Shown: positions 33,788-43,817, numbered from the stretch's first letter. The stretch: 64,000 nucleotides of DNA from Clostridium sp. 1001271B_151109_B4 (GCF_015670405.1 NZ_JADPBQ010000008.1:62001-126000), one strand, 5' to 3'. Notes: generated by a model from the sequence alone, not told the origin. Numbers and translations: made by a program.

Positions 33788-34972
33788 ATGAATAAATTTA
33801 TAGAACAAGCAAATTTAATAAAAAATGATATTGTAGAATTTAGAAGAACTATTCATAGAAATCCAGAAGTTGGAGAGAAATTACCTAAAACTAAAGCTTA
33901 CGTAATAGATAAATTGAAGGAGTTTGGTTATGAGCCAGAGGAGATATGTGAAAGTGGTATAGTTGCTACTATTAAAGGAAATAAACCAGGTAAAACATTT
34001 TTACTAAGAGCAGATATGGACGCGTTACCAATGGTAGAGGCTACTGAATGTGATTTTAAGTCAAATAATGGTTGTATGCATTCTTGTGGTCATGATATGC
34101 ATACAGCAATGCTTTTAGGTGCAGCAAAGTTACTTAAAAAAAATCAAGATGAAATAGAAGGAACTATTAAGCTAGTATTTCAACCAGATGAAGAAGGATT
34201 TACTGGAGCTAAAAAAATGTTAGAAGCAGGAGTGCTTGAAAATCCTAAGGTTAATGCAGCTATGGCAATGCATGTACATTCTTCTACACCTTCTAATGTT
34301 GTATTATGTGGTTTAGGAACTAGTATAGCTGGATGTAAAAGATTCAGAATAGTTGTAAATGGAACAGCATGCCATGGAGCTATGCCTGAACTTGGGGTAG
34401 ATCCAATAAATATAGCAGCGCACATATATATATCTTTACAAGAACTTATCGCAAGAGAAATAATAGCTACAAAACCAGCAGTTGTAACAATAGGAAAATT
34501 TGTAGGGGGAGAAGCACCTAACATAATACCTGGAGAAGTTGTTATGGAAGGTACAATAAGAGCTTTGGATAAAGAAGTTGGAGAATTTATATTTGATAGA
34601 ATGAAGGATATAGTGGAATATACAGCTAAGATGTTCAGAGGAGAAGCTAAATTAATAGAATTATCATCAGTACCACCATTAGCAAATGATACTGAGCTAG
34701 CTAAGGAAGTTACTTCTTATGTAAAAGACTTAGTTGGTGAAAAGGCTGTTTGCTTATTTGAAGGTGGAGGTATGGGATCAGAAGATTTTGCATCTTATTC
34801 ATATGAAGTACCAAGTGTTTACCTTATGTTAGGAGCTGGTACTAAGGAAGAAGATCCATTATATGGTGAACCAATGCATAATGAAAAAGTTGTATTTAAT
34901 GAAGATATATTAGTTACTGGAGCTGCTATGCATACATATTGTTCTATTATGTGGCTAAAAAATAATAAATAA
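33788..34972 (+). CDS. M20-family amidohydrolase (N-acyl-amino acid type)
   Basis: The 394-aa cytosolic metallopeptidase has EFRRTIHRNPEVGEKLPKT at the N-terminus, LRADMDALPM, MHSCGHDMHTAMLLGAA with metal-ligand Cys and His, and FQPDEEGFTGAKKML. This is the IAA-amino acid hydrolase/hippurate hydrolase/N-acetyl-diaminopimelate deacetylase group, which removes acyl groups from amino acids. The natural substrate cannot be decided. A putative HTH regulator begins 20 bp downstream in the same direction. Confidence 0.9.
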   Translation: MNKFIEQANLIKNDIVEFRRTIHRNPEVGEKLPKTKAYVIDKLKEFGYEPEEICESGIVATIKGNKPGKTFLLRADMDALPMVEATECDFKSNNGCMHSCGHDMHTAMLLGAAKLLKKNQDEIEGTIKLVFQPDEEGFTGAKKMLEAGVLENPKVNAAMAMHVHSSTPSNVVLCGLGTSIAGCKRFRIVVNGTACHGAMPELGVDPINIAAHIYISLQELIAREIIATKPAVVTIGKFVGGEAPNIIPGEVVMEGTIRALDKEVGEFIFDRMKDIVEYTAKMFRGEAKLIELSSVPPLANDTELAKEVTSYVKDLVGEKAVCLFEGGGMGSEDFASYSYEVPSVYLMLGAGTKEEDPLYGEPMHNEKVVFNEDILVTGAAMHTYCSIMWLKNNK

Positions 34973-34992
34973 AAGCTCAAAAGGTAGAAATA

Positions 34993-35643
34993 ATGAGATT
35001 ATTAGAGATTTTGTTTTATCTATTAAGAAGCAGTTCTAAAGTTACAATTAAGGAGCTTGCTAGAGTTTATAATGTGTCAACTAGAACAATTCAAAGAGAT
35101 TTGGATAAATTATCAGTATTAGGAATCCCAATAATAATATATAGAGGGAAAAATGGTGGCGTTACCATAGATAGCAATTATATAATAAACAGACAAGTGC
35201 TAAGAAATAATGATTATGAAAAGCTAATGTTTTCAATATATATTTCTGAAAATATAAGTAAGGATATAGAGGAGGCTACTTTAATTGATAGGTTTAAAAT
35301 TTTGGATAAGGATAATTCTATAAAAGTCCTAGAAAAATTAAAGCAGCGGTTTATAGTAGATCTATATGATGAAAAATTTGATATTGAAAGTGACGTATGC
35401 AAGGAAATTGATAAAGCTTTAGAAAGTAAGGATTATATAGAAATAGATAGCCAAAAGGGGAAAATAACTATTTTCCCAATTTCTTATGTTTTAAGAAAAG
35501 AAGGTCTATGTTTATATGGGTATAATAAAGGATATAAATTGCTCTTAATAAAAGATATATATAATGTTGTGGTTATTAATAAAAAATATAAGGGTAAAGT
35601 AATTGAGTATAGAAGAAATAAAAAAAATATAAAAATAGTATAA
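34993..35643 (+). CDS. HTH_11/WYL-type transcriptional regulator
   Basis: The 216-aa protein starts with a winged helix (VTIKELARVYNVSTRTIQRDLDKLSVLGIPI) followed by the IYRGKNGGVTID wing. The C-terminal part has a degenerate WYL-like sensor (YVLRKEGLCLYGYNKGYKLLLIKDI). Such YafY-like proteins sense nucleic acids or small ligands. It follows the M20 hydrolase gene by 20 bp and is probably in the same unit, so it may control that gene. It is shorter than typical WYL proteins by about 80-100 residues. Confidence 0.82.
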   Translation: MRLLEILFYLLRSSSKVTIKELARVYNVSTRTIQRDLDKLSVLGIPIIIYRGKNGGVTIDSNYIINRQVLRNNDYEKLMFSIYISENISKDIEEATLIDRFKILDKDNSIKVLEKLKQRFIVDLYDEKFDIESDVCKEIDKALESKDYIEIDSQKGKITIFPISYVLRKEGLCLYGYNKGYKLLLIKDIYNVVVINKKYKGKVIEYRRNKKNIKIV

Positions 35644-35673
35644 AAATAAGGCAGTATATGTCTTATTTTTTTA
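35642..35673 (+). terminator. Terminator of the M20/HTH unit
   Basis: AAAAATAAGGCA pairs with TGTCTTATTTTT (one G-U) around a 5-nt loop, with two further T after the stem. Confidence 0.7.
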
Positions 35674-35756
35674 TTATAATATTTGGTATTAATTAGAATA
35701 AATGTAATGGTGTTCAATAGATAGTGAATTGATGGTTAAAATGGAGAATAATAAAA

Positions 35757-38700
35757 ATGAAAAGAAATATAAAAAAAATAATATTATTTATTATAGTATT
35801 TTTTAACTTATTAATGAAATATAATGCAGTTTTTGCTGATAGAATAGAATCTTACAATGATTCAACTATTCAGAAAGATAAAATAAATTTTAAAAACCTA
35901 ATTGTAAATGATGGATTATCGAGTAATCTTATAACAGATATTTATCAAGATTCAACAGGATATATTTGGATTGGTACAGAAGATGGATTAAATAAGTATA
36001 ATGGTAATGTGGTAGTAAAATATTCGTATAAAAATGACAATGAAAATAGTATTACATCACCACATATCACTAGTATAAACGAAGATAGATATAAGAATAT
36101 ATGGGTTGGGACAGATTATGGATTAAATATTATCAATAGAGAGGGAGATAAGATAATAAGAATAGGGGCTGAAGAAGGAAATGACTCTGAATTATCTAAT
36201 TGGGAAATAACTGAGATATATAGAGATAGCAATGATACTATGTGGGTCGCAACTAAAGATGGATTAAATAAATATGATGAGGTTAATAATAAGTTTATAA
36301 AGTATTACTCTGATGGAAGTAAGACAAGTATAACTAATAATCATATAACTGACATACAAGAAGATGATAATGGATATTTATGGGTAGCGACTATAGCAGG
36401 AATATCTATTATAGATTTAAATACGAATAGTATATATAATAACAAAAGTGAAGTTGATAATTTAGAATATGTATATCAAGTAGAGAAAAACAATAAAGGA
36501 GAAATTTGGATATTATCTAAAGGTGGTATATTCAAGGTAATAGATATTGATTATGAAAAGGAAACTTATAAAGCTGATATTATTATAGAAAAAGAAACTG
36601 ATAATAATATAACCAAAATGTTATATGACAATAGTGGAAATATGTGGCTTTCAGAGGGTGATGGATTAATAAGATATATCTTAAATAGTAAGGAAACTCA
36701 AAGATATAAAGCAGCACCTGATTATTTGTTAAGTAATACAATAACATGTTTATATGAAGATAGAAGTGGAGTAATATGGGTAGGAACAAATAAGGGAATT
36801 AATATATTAAACATCAAACAACAATTTAGTAACAAAATAAATAATATATTAAATACATATGGAATATATGAAAGTAGTATAACAACATTTTTGGAAGATA
36901 ATAATAATGATTTATGGATAGGTACTGATGGAAATGGATTGATTAAGTTTAATTTAACTAAAAAGGAAGTAGTAAGATTTGTTTATAATGAAAATGATAG
37001 TAATTCCTTACTTAGTAATAAAATAAAGTACATACTTGAAAGCATAAATAATAAGATAATAATATTCACTGAAAAGGGAGTAAATACAATAGATAAGGAA
37101 AGTTATGAAATTCATTCATATTCTTATTATAAAATAAATATTAATCTTTTTTTTAATGAAAATTTTAAAATTATAAATGATGATAAATATTTGTGGATAG
37201 CAACTATGGATGGACTTTATAGAGATAGTCATGAAAAGCGTGAAGTAGTTAAATATAAAGATAATTTTTTAGATAATGGAATTAAAAATTATAAAATATA
37301 TGATATTTTTCAAGACGAAAGTGATGAAAATATTCTTTGGTTAGCTGGAGGGTTAGAAGGGGGATTAATAAAATTTCATAAAACAGAAGGCATAATTAAG
37401 AATTATTTATCAAGTTCAGAAGAAAATTCATTAAGCTATGATTCTATAAACTGTATTCAAGGAGATGGTAAGGGAAATCTTTGGATAGGAACTGAGTATG
37501 GTTTAAATAAGTTCAATATTAAAGATGAGAGTTTTACTAATTATTATGAGCAAGATGGATTAGCTAATAATTATATAAATAGTATAATTGTGGATGATAG
37601 TGATAACATATGGATAGGTACAAGCAATGGATTAAGTAAATTTATTGTTAATGAAAATAGATTTGTGAATTTTACTGAAGTAGATGGAGTATGTGGAAAT
37701 CAATTTAATAAAAGAGCTGCATATAAGACAAATGATGGAGAACTGTTATTTGGGACAACTAAAGGAGTAGTTTCATTTAATCCGGATAATATAGAGGAAG
37801 TATCAGCTAAAGTAGATAAGGTAGTTATAGATACATTGTGGATAAATAGGAAGTTAGTTGTAAACGATAGAGAAACAATTAAACTTAAATATAACGAAAA
37901 TAATATATCTATTTTATATTTTCTTCCTGACTATACAAGGATAGATGGAATAACTTATTTATATAAGATGGATGGAGTAAATAATCAGTGGAATGTTGCC
38001 TCTTCAGAAGGATATTCAACTTATACCATGTTGCAGCCAGGTGATTACATATTCAGAGTTAAAGCTGTAAATAGTGATGGAAGTTTTACAGAAGAAACTA
38101 CTTTGAAATTTAATATAAAGAGGCCTTTTTGGAAATCTAATACAGCGTATTGTATATATATAAGTTTAGTATTAATAATAATTATTTTTATATTAGCTGA
38201 AGTTAAGTTTATGAAAAAATTATTAGCTAGGCAAAGAAAAGAAATAAATCATCAACTTGAGGAAAATAAAAAACTTTATGAAAGAAATATTAGAAATGAA
38301 AAGTTTAAAAATGATTACTTTGTTAATTTATCACATGAATTAAGAACACCATTAAATATAATTTTATCTGTGCTTCAATTATTAAATTACTTAGAGGAAA
38401 ATGATGGATTTACAAAGGAGAAATTTTCTCATTATATGGACGTAATAAAGAAAAGTTCTAATAGTTTATTAAGTATAATAAATGATATTATAGATAGCTC
38501 TAAAATAGAATCTGGTGCTTATAAGATAAGTAAACAAGAAAATATTGATATAGTATATTTAGTAGAAGAAACTGCATTAAATATGAGTGATTATATTAAC
38601 AATAAGGGAATTGAATTAATAATTGATCCAGAAATTGAAGAATTACTAATATGTTGTGATTCAAAGGAAATAGAGAGATGTGTTGTTAACCTTATTGGAA

Positions 38701-38993
38701 ATGCAGTTAAGTTTACAGAAAAAGATGGGAACATTAAAGTTTTAATTAAAGAACAAGATAATACTGTAAGTATTTCTATTGAAGATAATGGTCTTGGAAT
38801 ATCTAAGGATGATCAAGAGTTTATATTTAAGAGATTTGAGCAAGGTGGTAATGTTAATTCAACTAAGGTGAGTAGTAGTGGAATTGGATTAACGTTAGTT
38901 AAATATATTGTAGAGTTACATGGTGGACATGTTGAGTTAGAGAGTGAGTTGGGGAAAGGCAGTAAGTTTACACTAGTGTTACCTATAAATTAA
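35757..38993 (+). CDS. Two-component sensor kinase with double beta-propeller
   Basis: The 1078-aa protein has an N-terminal membrane/signal segment. About fourteen Reg_prop repeats follow (IWIGTEDGLNKYN, IWVGTDYGLNIIN, MWVATKDGLNKYD, LWIGTEYGLNKFN and others), enough for two seven-bladed propellers. Next come a Y_Y_Y domain (about 700-790), a membrane segment near 800-820, a HisKA domain with His860 in LSHELRTPLNIILS and a HATPase domain (NLIGNAVKFTE, GLGISKDD, GSKFTLVLP). It resembles the sensor half of Bacteroidetes hybrid regulators but lacks receiver and HTH domains. No response regulator is adjacent. The propeller should bind an extracellular ligand, possibly a glycan. Confidence 0.9.
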   Translation: MKRNIKKIILFIIVFFNLLMKYNAVFADRIESYNDSTIQKDKINFKNLIVNDGLSSNLITDIYQDSTGYIWIGTEDGLNKYNGNVVVKYSYKNDNENSITSPHITSINEDRYKNIWVGTDYGLNIINREGDKIIRIGAEEGNDSELSNWEITEIYRDSNDTMWVATKDGLNKYDEVNNKFIKYYSDGSKTSITNNHITDIQEDDNGYLWVATIAGISIIDLNTNSIYNNKSEVDNLEYVYQVEKNNKGEIWILSKGGIFKVIDIDYEKETYKADIIIEKETDNNITKMLYDNSGNMWLSEGDGLIRYILNSKETQRYKAAPDYLLSNTITCLYEDRSGVIWVGTNKGINILNIKQQFSNKINNILNTYGIYESSITTFLEDNNNDLWIGTDGNGLIKFNLTKKEVVRFVYNENDSNSLLSNKIKYILESINNKIIIFTEKGVNTIDKESYEIHSYSYYKININLFFNENFKIINDDKYLWIATMDGLYRDSHEKREVVKYKDNFLDNGIKNYKIYDIFQDESDENILWLAGGLEGGLIKFHKTEGIIKNYLSSSEENSLSYDSINCIQGDGKGNLWIGTEYGLNKFNIKDESFTNYYEQDGLANNYINSIIVDDSDNIWIGTSNGLSKFIVNENRFVNFTEVDGVCGNQFNKRAAYKTNDGELLFGTTKGVVSFNPDNIEEVSAKVDKVVIDTLWINRKLVVNDRETIKLKYNENNISILYFLPDYTRIDGITYLYKMDGVNNQWNVASSEGYSTYTMLQPGDYIFRVKAVNSDGSFTEETTLKFNIKRPFWKSNTAYCIYISLVLIIIIFILAEVKFMKKLLARQRKEINHQLEENKKLYERNIRNEKFKNDYFVNLSHELRTPLNIILSVLQLLNYLEENDGFTKEKFSHYMDVIKKSSNSLLSIINDIIDSSKIESGAYKISKQENIDIVYLVEETALNMSDYINNKGIELIIDPEIEELLICCDSKEIERCVVNLIGNAVKFTEKDGNIKVLIKEQDNTVSISIEDNGLGISKDDQEFIFKRFEQGGNVNSTKVSSSGIGLTLVKYIVELHGGHVELESELGKGSKFTLVLPIN

Positions 38994-39014
38994 AGAGTAT
39001 TAATATTATTTTAG

Positions 39015-39089
39015 AACTTCTATAATTAACATTAAAATTAGATTATTGATTAATTTAATCTTAATAAGTGTTAGTTATAGAAGTTTTTG
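39015..39089 (+). terminator. Terminator of the propeller kinase gene
   Basis: AACTTCTATAATTAACA (39015-39031) pairs with TGTTAGTTATAGAAGTT (39069-39085), with one G-U pair, around an inner hairpin; TTTGTTTTT follows. Confidence 0.8.
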
Positions 39090-39240
39090 TTTTTAATTAT
39101 TAATTTGAAATATGTCATATAATTATTGAAATTTTTATTAATGAATATATAATTATTTTGAATAAATAAAATATAGTAAATTTAGTGGTTAGAGTTAATA
39201 CTTTAGCTACTTTTATTTGTGCAAAGAAAGGAATAGAGCT

Positions 39241-40611
39241 GTGGATATAAAAGAAGTTTTAAATTCTAATATATTTAAAGTATGGGCAAGATTTATACTT
39301 GCATCTGTAGTTGGAGTAGTATTAAACACCATATATACAGTGGTAGATGGAATATTTATAGGACAAGGAGTTGGAGAAGTTGGACTTGCCGGAGTAAATA
39401 TTGCATGGCCAGCGGTAACTCTTATTGTTGGAATAGGACTTATGATAGGAATTGGTACTAGCAGTATAATGGCAATTTATATGGGAAAAGGTAAAAATAA
39501 AAAGGCTGAAAAAGCATTAGGAACTTGTATTAGTCTAATAATTATTGTAGGAATTATAATTACTATATTAGGACTTGTGTTTAGAGAGCCAATAATTAAG
39601 ATGCTAGGGGCAACTCCAGATACTATAAAAAGTGCAATAGATTATTATACAATAATATTTATAATTGCAATACCATATATGTTTGCGACAGCTTTAAATC
39701 CAATAGTTAGGACTGATGGAAGGCCAGATTTATCAATGATTATGATAGGTATAGGAGCAGTTGCCAATATAATATTAGATTGGTTATTTGTTATGAAACT
39801 AGGATTTGGGGTAAAGGGGGCAGCAATAGCAACAAGTGCAAGTATAGTTATATCAATGACTGTATCTTTTTATTACTTTATAATGGGCAAAGCGAATATA
39901 AAGATAAAAAGGAAACATTTAAAAATAGATAAAGGAATAGTAAAAAGAATTTTAAATATTGGATTTGTAAGTTTTGCAATTCAAATATCCTATGGAATTA
40001 TACTATTAACACAAAATAAAACTATGTTTTTATATGGAAGTACTATAGATGTTGCAATATATACAGTTGCAACGTATGTAAACTGCTTTTTAGTAAATAC
40101 TTGTATGGGAATAGCACAAGGATTACAGCCTTTGATAGGATATCATTATGGAGCTAAAAAAATTAGAAGAATGAATCAATTTGTCTATATAACAATTGCT
40201 GTATGTATTTTAGGTGGTGTTTTGGTTTATAGTGGTATATTTGTTTATGGAAGAGAAATAATTAGAATTTTTGGAGTTGATTCTAAAAATATAGAGTTCG
40301 CATATAAAATGATATTAATTTATTGTATTGGGAGTCCTATTATAGGGATAATATTTACTATGAGTGGGTATTATCAGGCCATTGGTAAAAATATTTATGC
40401 AAATATAATATCTATAGGAAGAGGATTTGTATTTCAATTCATATTTACAATAGTGTTGCCTCATTTTATAGGAACTACCGGGGTATTTTTATCATTGCCT
40501 TTAGCTGAATTAATAACATTTATAATCTTAGGAGTTATAGTATTAATAGAATCACGTAAAAACTCTAGAAATTTGTTAAAAAATAAAAGTGTATTAATAA
40601 ATATACCATAA
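39241..40611 (+). CDS. MATE family efflux transporter (third copy)
   Basis: The protein of about 456 residues has twelve membrane segments with TIYTVVDGIFIGQGVGEVGLAG near the start and GIAQGLQPLIGYHYGAKK in the second half, typical of the MepA-like MATE group. AAAGGA at about 39226-39232 selects the GTG at 39241; an in-frame TTG at 39217 has no ribosome binding site. The gene is flanked by a sensor kinase gene and a small Cys-rich gene, neither of which explains its substrate. Confidence 0.9.
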   Translation: MDIKEVLNSNIFKVWARFILASVVGVVLNTIYTVVDGIFIGQGVGEVGLAGVNIAWPAVTLIVGIGLMIGIGTSSIMAIYMGKGKNKKAEKALGTCISLIIIVGIIITILGLVFREPIIKMLGATPDTIKSAIDYYTIIFIIAIPYMFATALNPIVRTDGRPDLSMIMIGIGAVANIILDWLFVMKLGFGVKGAAIATSASIVISMTVSFYYFIMGKANIKIKRKHLKIDKGIVKRILNIGFVSFAIQISYGIILLTQNKTMFLYGSTIDVAIYTVATYVNCFLVNTCMGIAQGLQPLIGYHYGAKKIRRMNQFVYITIAVCILGGVLVYSGIFVYGREIIRIFGVDSKNIEFAYKMILIYCIGSPIIGIIFTMSGYYQAIGKNIYANIISIGRGFVFQFIFTIVLPHFIGTTGVFLSLPLAELITFIILGVIVLIESRKNSRNLLKNKSVLINIP

Positions 40612-40732
40612 AATTTACATATGCATTAAGTAAATATTTTTATTTAATGTTGAGAAGAGGCTTTATTTATATATTAATAAATATGTTTATTGTAGAATTA
40701 TATTAGTAAAAATAAGAAGGAAGATGAAGATA

Positions 40733-40936
40733 ATGAAAGTTGATAAAAGTATTTGTCCTATTTGTGGAAAACCAAATAATTGTGGATATGAAAAAGGTTT
40801 AACACATGGAGGTTGTTGGTGTGAAAAAATTAAAGTTCCTAAAGAGTTAAGGGAACAGATACCAGTGGATTTAAGGGGAAAGGCATGTATTTGTAAAAAA
40901 TGCATAATAGAATATAAAGAAAAATTTAATAAGTAA
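40733..40936 (+). CDS. Small cysteine-rich CWC-family protein
   Basis: The 67-aa protein is a zinc-finger-like module: CPICGKPNNCGYEKGL, then GGCWCEKIKVPKELREQIP and ACICKKC, which fits the Cys_rich_CWC family. Eight cysteines are arranged in pairs. Its role is unknown; family members are usually stand-alone. AAGGA at 40716-40721 is 11 nt before the ATG at 40733 and only 2 nt from the in-frame ATG at 40724, so the later start is preferred. Confidence 0.82.
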   Translation: MKVDKSICPICGKPNNCGYEKGLTHGGCWCEKIKVPKELREQIPVDLRGKACICKKCIIEYKEKFNK

Positions 40937-40947
40937 CTATATTTTAT

Positions 40948-40983
40948 GGTATCTTTATTGAATAAATAAAGATACCGTTTTTC
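40948..40983. terminator. Terminator between CWC gene and convergent kinase
   Basis: GGTATCTTTATT pairs with AATAAAGATACC, and GTTTTT follows. It serves the CWC gene and may also act on the convergent kinase transcript. Confidence 0.75.
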
Positions 40984-41000
40984 GCATAAATATAAATATA

Positions 41001-42725
41001 TTATATTGAATATATATCTGAAAATTCTATATTACATTTTTCAATTTTTGATGAAGGTATACTTGGACTTGAAATATCAAATTTTTCGCTATTAGTCAAT
41101 TTTATTGGTAAATAAAAAATGAATTCTGCACCATTTTTAAAGCTAGGGTTGGCCCAGATTTCACCATCATGTAATTCTATAAAGGATTTACACAAGAATA
41201 ATCCAATTCCAGTTCCTTGATTTTTTTTTGTAAATAACTCATCACTTTGAATAAATCTGCTAAAGATTTTTTTGGAATCTGATACAGAAATTTCAGGGCC
41301 ATTATTTTGAACATGAACAAAAAGTTTTTTTGATTCATAATCTGTAATAATTTTAACTTTGATTTTCCCATTATCATCTGTGAATTTTAAAGAATTCGAA
41401 ATTAGATTTAGCATTACTTTTTCTATTTTATCAGGATCGCATGAAAGAAAGACTTCCTCTTCATCAGTATCAAAGATTATTTCTTTATTATTTTGCTCCA
41501 AATAATCGCATGTTGATAATACTATATTTTCTATTATATTTATTATATTGCAATTAGATAATGTTAAATCAGTAAAATTATTTTCTAACTTACTACTATC
41601 TAGTACGTTATTGACAAGTCTTAATAACCTATAAGAGTTCTGCTTTAAAATATTTAAATATTTTAAAAGTGTATCGTTATCAATTTCACAGTTATCAGAT
41701 AGTAGTTTTAAAAGTAATTGAATACTTGAAAGTATAATATTAATTGGAGTCTTAAACTCATGAGAAAGAGTAGCAAAGTAATTCATTTTACTTAAAAGTA
41801 TCGAAGGAGAATATTCATCTGAATTAAGTATATTTTTTTTAAAAACATACTTTTCAAATTCGTTTGTTACGTTAAAGCTTACTAAAAGTGAACTTAAATT
41901 GTCACATATGTCTTTAATAAGTCCTTCATTGTTTATTTGGTATTTAGTGATATTATCATAATTTATATGTAGTATGCCTATTACCTTATTTGCAAAGCAT
42001 AATGCTTTAACTATAAATGATGAAGTGTTTTTAGTAGTATATTCTTTTTTATAATATTTAGAAAGAATTGAATTTATATATTTATAGTGCTTAAATGAAT
42101 TTGTTTCATTGTCAATTTTTGATAATAGAGGTTCATCAACTTTAATAGTTATATTTTCATAAAAAATATTTTCATTAATAGTAGATGAGGCATATGAGGT
42201 AATTGCTGAATTATCACTATTAAATAGGAATATGTTTACATTGCAAGCTGCAAGTATAGTACATAAGTTATTTAATATTTCAATTATGAAATCCAAATAG
42301 TTATTTTGGTTATCAATATTAGTTTTTTTATATGTAATTTTTTTGAAGTCAATATTTGTTGCTCTATTTATATCTAGAGGTTTTGAAACAGTAACAACAT
42401 TTTTTGAGTTAAGTAATGGAATTTTATAAACACTAAAAGGTGTATTTTGTGTTTTGTTTATACCATATTCTTCTGTGAGTACAGGAATGCCATCTTCTAA
42501 AGATTTTTTGTCAGATTTTAAACTTCTATATGCTTCTTTACTATCCTTTAGATCAAAATCAGTTCTTCCTATAATAAAATCTTTTTCCAATGCGGAAATA
42601 TCTGCAGCAAATTTATTAGTATAGATATATTTTCCTTCTTTATCTTTTATATAAATGCTACAAGGTAAAGCATCTAAAATAGCTTCTAAATCTTCTATAG
42701 TGTATAAGCGTTTAGTATTTATCAT
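41001..42725 (-). CDS. Orphan histidine kinase with PAS and GAF-like sensor
   Basis: The protein of about 574 residues has no membrane segment. A PAS domain lies at about 15-110 (LDALPCSIYIKDKEGKYIYTN, GRTDFDL), followed by a GAF-like region (about 140-300) and a HisKA domain with His322 in LSHEFKTPINIILSSIQLL. The HATPase domain has NLISNSLKFTDDNG and GTGIGLFLCKSF. It ends in IEFSDIYSI, a tail shared with the kinase at 47.9 kb. GGAGGT selects the ATG at 42725. No cognate regulator is adjacent on this strand; a divergent LytTR regulator lies 200 bp away but is of the AgrA type. Confidence 0.88.
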   Translation of the reverse strand: MINTKRLYTIEDLEAILDALPCSIYIKDKEGKYIYTNKFAADISALEKDFIIGRTDFDLKDSKEAYRSLKSDKKSLEDGIPVLTEEYGINKTQNTPFSVYKIPLLNSKNVVTVSKPLDINRATNIDFKKITYKKTNIDNQNNYLDFIIEILNNLCTILAACNVNIFLFNSDNSAITSYASSTINENIFYENITIKVDEPLLSKIDNETNSFKHYKYINSILSKYYKKEYTTKNTSSFIVKALCFANKVIGILHINYDNITKYQINNEGLIKDICDNLSSLLVSFNVTNEFEKYVFKKNILNSDEYSPSILLSKMNYFATLSHEFKTPINIILSSIQLLLKLLSDNCEIDNDTLLKYLNILKQNSYRLLRLVNNVLDSSKLENNFTDLTLSNCNIINIIENIVLSTCDYLEQNNKEIIFDTDEEEVFLSCDPDKIEKVMLNLISNSLKFTDDNGKIKVKIITDYESKKLFVHVQNNGPEISVSDSKKIFSRFIQSDELFTKKNQGTGIGLFLCKSFIELHDGEIWANPSFKNGAEFIFYLPIKLTNSEKFDISSPSIPSSKIEKCNIEFSDIYSI

Positions 42726-42791
42726 TGATACCTCCATTCAGTTAATTAATGCATTTTACAAATAATGTAACATGAAATTACATGAATTTAC

Positions 42792-42830
42792 CCTTTTATT
42801 AATAAAAGGACTATTTATGTACATAAATAG
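42792..42830. promoter_or_regulatory. Two adjacent perfect palindromes in a divergent promoter region
   Basis: CCTTTTATTAATAAAAGG (42792-42809, 18 bp) and CTATTTATGTACATAAATAG (42811-42830, 20 bp) are each perfectly palindromic and nearly abut. They lie between the divergent PAS/GAF kinase and the LytTR regulator. They are candidate operators or cruciform-forming sites. Confidence 0.55.
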
Positions 42831-42853
42831 CAAGGAAATATGAGGAATTTTTA

Positions 42854-42881
42854 TTGAAAATATGATATGAATTGATATAAT
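42854..42881 (+). promoter_or_regulatory. Predicted promoter of the LytTR regulator
   Basis: TTGAAA (42854-42859) and TATAAT (42876-42881) are 16 bp apart, ending about 41 bp before the regulator start. Confidence 0.55.
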
Positions 42882-42922
42882 ATACAGGACTATATTTAAG
42901 GATTATGCTTTATGGGGGTAAA

Positions 42923-43633
42923 ATGTTTAAAATAGCTATATGTGAAGATGATAATTATCAAATTGATATTAACAAATTTTTAATAAATAAGTGGGCAAGG
43001 AAAAAAGAAGTTTCACTTCGTATAAGGGAATTTCTTTCAGCCGAAGAATTTATTATTAAGAATGAAAATGTTATAGAATATGACTGTATAATAATAGATG
43101 TAGGATTAAAAAAGATAAATGGAATAGAGCTAGCAAAAATAATAAGAGAAAATAATAAAGATGTTAGTATTATTTTTGTTAGTGGATTAGATCAATATAT
43201 ATCATATGGATACGATTTTGAGGCTATACATTATTTACTTAAACCAGTAAACGAAGAAAAGTTTTTGGTTTGTTTGGATAAAGCATGGAAGAAAAAGTGT
43301 TTATATAAAGAAGAAAAAGATATTATTACTATTAAGAGATTTGGTGATATTATAAATTTAAAATTTGATGATATAGTGTATTGCGAATCTTATCAGCATT
43401 ATATAGAAATTAATACTAAGGATAGTAAATTAATAGTTAAAAAGAAAATATCTGATTTAGAAAAAGAACTAGATGGAAATTTATTTATTAGAACTCATAA
43501 ATCTTATATAGTAAACATTTCATATACAAAAGAGATAAAGAAGAATAGTATAATATTAAAAAATAGCATTGAAATTCCAATTAGTAAAATGAAAAAGAAT
43601 AAAGTAAAAGAGTTTTATTTTAAATATTTTTAA
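42923..43633 (+). CDS. AgrA-like LytTR response regulator
   Basis: The protein of about 236 residues has an N-terminal receiver (ICEDD acidic pair, phospho-acceptor Asp59 in IIIDVGL, Lys in LLKPVNEEKF) and a C-terminal LytTR DNA-binding domain (YCESYQHYIEI, FIRTHKSYIVNI). This is the layout of AgrA/VirR-type regulators for quorum sensing and virulence or bacteriocin control. GGGGGT selects the ATG at 42923 over an in-frame ATG at 42905. The likely partner is the GHKL kinase at 43.8 kb, although a hairpin lies between them. Confidence 0.9.
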   Translation: MFKIAICEDDNYQIDINKFLINKWARKKEVSLRIREFLSAEEFIIKNENVIEYDCIIIDVGLKKINGIELAKIIRENNKDVSIIFVSGLDQYISYGYDFEAIHYLLKPVNEEKFLVCLDKAWKKKCLYKEEKDIITIKRFGDIINLKFDDIVYCESYQHYIEINTKDSKLIVKKKISDLEKELDGNLFIRTHKSYIVNISYTKEIKKNSIILKNSIEIPISKMKKNKVKEFYFKYF

Positions 43634-43639
43634 AGATAT

Positions 43640-43682
43640 AAAACTCATATTTTATAAAGTTATAATAAAGTATGAGTTTTGT
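43640..43682 (+). terminator. Stem-loop between LytTR regulator and GHKL kinase
   Basis: AAAACTCATA (43640-43649) pairs with TATGAGTTTT (43671-43680), with inner AT pairing. T-rich sequence is limited, so termination may be partial. Confidence 0.6.
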
Positions 43683-43817
43683 ATTTCTGAATGTAATATT
43701 TGTGAAGTATTTAGCATAATTGATGAAAAAATAGTTTTATACTTATAATTTATATATAATAATTTTAATAGTAAAAGAAATATAATAAGAATTATGCAAT
43801 TTAATATTAGGAGTTTA

